Source: JAWOGN01 sp046496815
Lineage (GTDB): Bacteria > Desulfobacterota > DSM-4660 > Desulfatiglandales > Desulfatiglandaceae
Assembly (NCBI GenBank): GCA_046496815.1
Contig: JAWOGN010000082.1
Location: 1-6,911, forward strand
Direction of reading: 5' to 3'
Length of the DNA: 6,911 nt
Below are positions 6,504-6,911 of the stretch, in pieces. The translations under genes and the position numbers were made by a program. The notes beneath the pieces are model-generated. The model worked only from the letters and a program-made list of their open reading frames with translations. It did not search any database and had not been told where the DNA came from. The number at the start of each line of letters is the position of its first letter. The stretch's first letter is position 1.

Positions 6504-6911
6504 CTATTCCTCCTCCGCCCGCGGCATCACCCACTTGAAAAAAACGTACAGGAAAAGACCCAACACCGCGAACAATATCATTGCCAATGCCGCTCCCTGC
6601 CCGACATTCAACTCACCAATCAGAAAATCGTACACCTTAATGGTGAGGACTCGTGTTCCTCCGGTGCCTCGGGTGACCAAAAAAACGTCATCGAACTTAT
6701 TGAATGTCCACATAAACCGGAGCAGTAACAGCGTGGCCAGGACCAGTTTGAGTTGCGGTAGTGTAATAAAGAAGAATTTTTGAAGCGGAGTGGCGCCGTC
6801 TACAGCGGCAGCCTCATACAGCACTTCGGGAATCGCCTGCAGGCGGGCTAAAATGAAAAGAAAGTCAAACGGAAAGTAGCGCCAACCCTCGAAAGCAATG
6901 AGCGAGACCAT
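6504..6911 (-). CDS. Carbohydrate ABC transporter permease, MalF type, C-terminal part (5' partial)
   Basis: 135 C-terminal residues are visible. The frame reaches the right edge of the window, and the Met at 6911-6909 is most likely internal because full-length family members have about 290-310 residues. The visible part begins in a membrane segment (FEGWRYFPFDFLFILARLQ) and continues to the EAA loop, LYEAAAVDGATPLQKFFFITLP at about residues 31-52, with Glu33-Ala34-Ala35 and the invariant Gly39 intact. A TM segment at about 54-68 leads to FMWTFNKFDDVFLVTRGTGG, the usual 'W.FN.FD....T.GGP' signature here with Thr before Arg and no Pro. A final TM at about 107-127 ends in WVMPRAEEE. It would form the membrane channel as a heterodimer with the MalG-type protein encoded 4 bases downstream. 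The solute-binding protein gene is expected further right (inference from common operon order). Confidence 0.92.
   Translation of the reverse strand: MVSLIAFEGWRYFPFDFLFILARLQAIPEVLYEAAAVDGATPLQKFFFITLPQLKLVLATLLLLRFMWTFNKFDDVFLVTRGTGGTRVLTIKVYDFLIGELNVGQGAALAMILFAVLGLFLYVFFKWVMPRAEEE
6508..6516 (-). promoter_or_regulatory. Strong ribosome binding site for the MalG-type permease, inside the upstream gene
   Basis: On the minus strand GGAGGAGGA (6516 to 6508) precedes ATG 6499 by 8 bases. The same bases fall within the terminal Glu-Glu-Glu codons of the MalF-type permease, so the upstream C-terminus also supplies the downstream ribosome binding site. This favours balanced, coupled production of the two half-permeases. 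Confidence 0.75.

Overview
The window holds six protein-coding genes or gene ends in two converging blocks, with no RNA genes, mobile elements or CRISPR arrays that I can see. The composition (about 50-55% GC by eye), strong Gram-negative envelope machinery (an outer-membrane factor, periplasmic adaptor and RND pump) and a free-standing B12-dependent methionine synthase activation domain protein with a Cys-rich tail suggest an anaerobic Gram-negative bacterium, most likely of the deltaproteobacterial / Desulfobacterota type. That assignment is inferred from gene style, not from a marker gene.

Left block (+ strand, 1-4718): the 3' end of a TolC-family outer-membrane factor, a membrane-anchored periplasmic adaptor (MFP) and a complete 1087-residue RND inner-membrane pump. 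Each successive pair overlaps by exactly 8 bases (ATGAATGA at 290-297, ATGGCTGA at 1455-1462), so this is a tightly coupled tripartite efflux operon whose promoter lies left of the window. The pump uses proton motive force and exports through the adaptor and outer-membrane channel. Its substrate cannot be read from the sequence.

Middle (4719-5661): a 229-base spacer without a convincing promoter or terminator, then a gene on the same strand for a 237-residue stand-alone protein related to the C-terminal reactivation domain of cobalamin-dependent methionine synthase. It keeps the domain's C-terminal core (LTDTFLMLPRKSLSGIYFP) but appears to have lost the Arg and Tyr of the AdoMet-contact motif, and it carries a C-x2-C-x4-C tail. 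Its partner enzyme is not in the window.

Right block (- strand, 5651-6911): a carbohydrate-type ABC importer, read right to left, with the C-terminal half of a MalF-type permease followed after 4 bases by a complete MalG-type permease. The solute-binding protein and ATPase must lie outside, probably to the right. The MalG-type gene and the activation-domain gene converge and overlap tail to tail by 11 bases, leaving no room for a conventional intergenic terminator.

I do not see a clearly undescribed system. The points most worth a second look are the altered AdoMet motif and Cys tail of the activation-domain protein, its convergent overlap with the ABC operon, and the Arg in place of the usual TM10 Lys in the pump.
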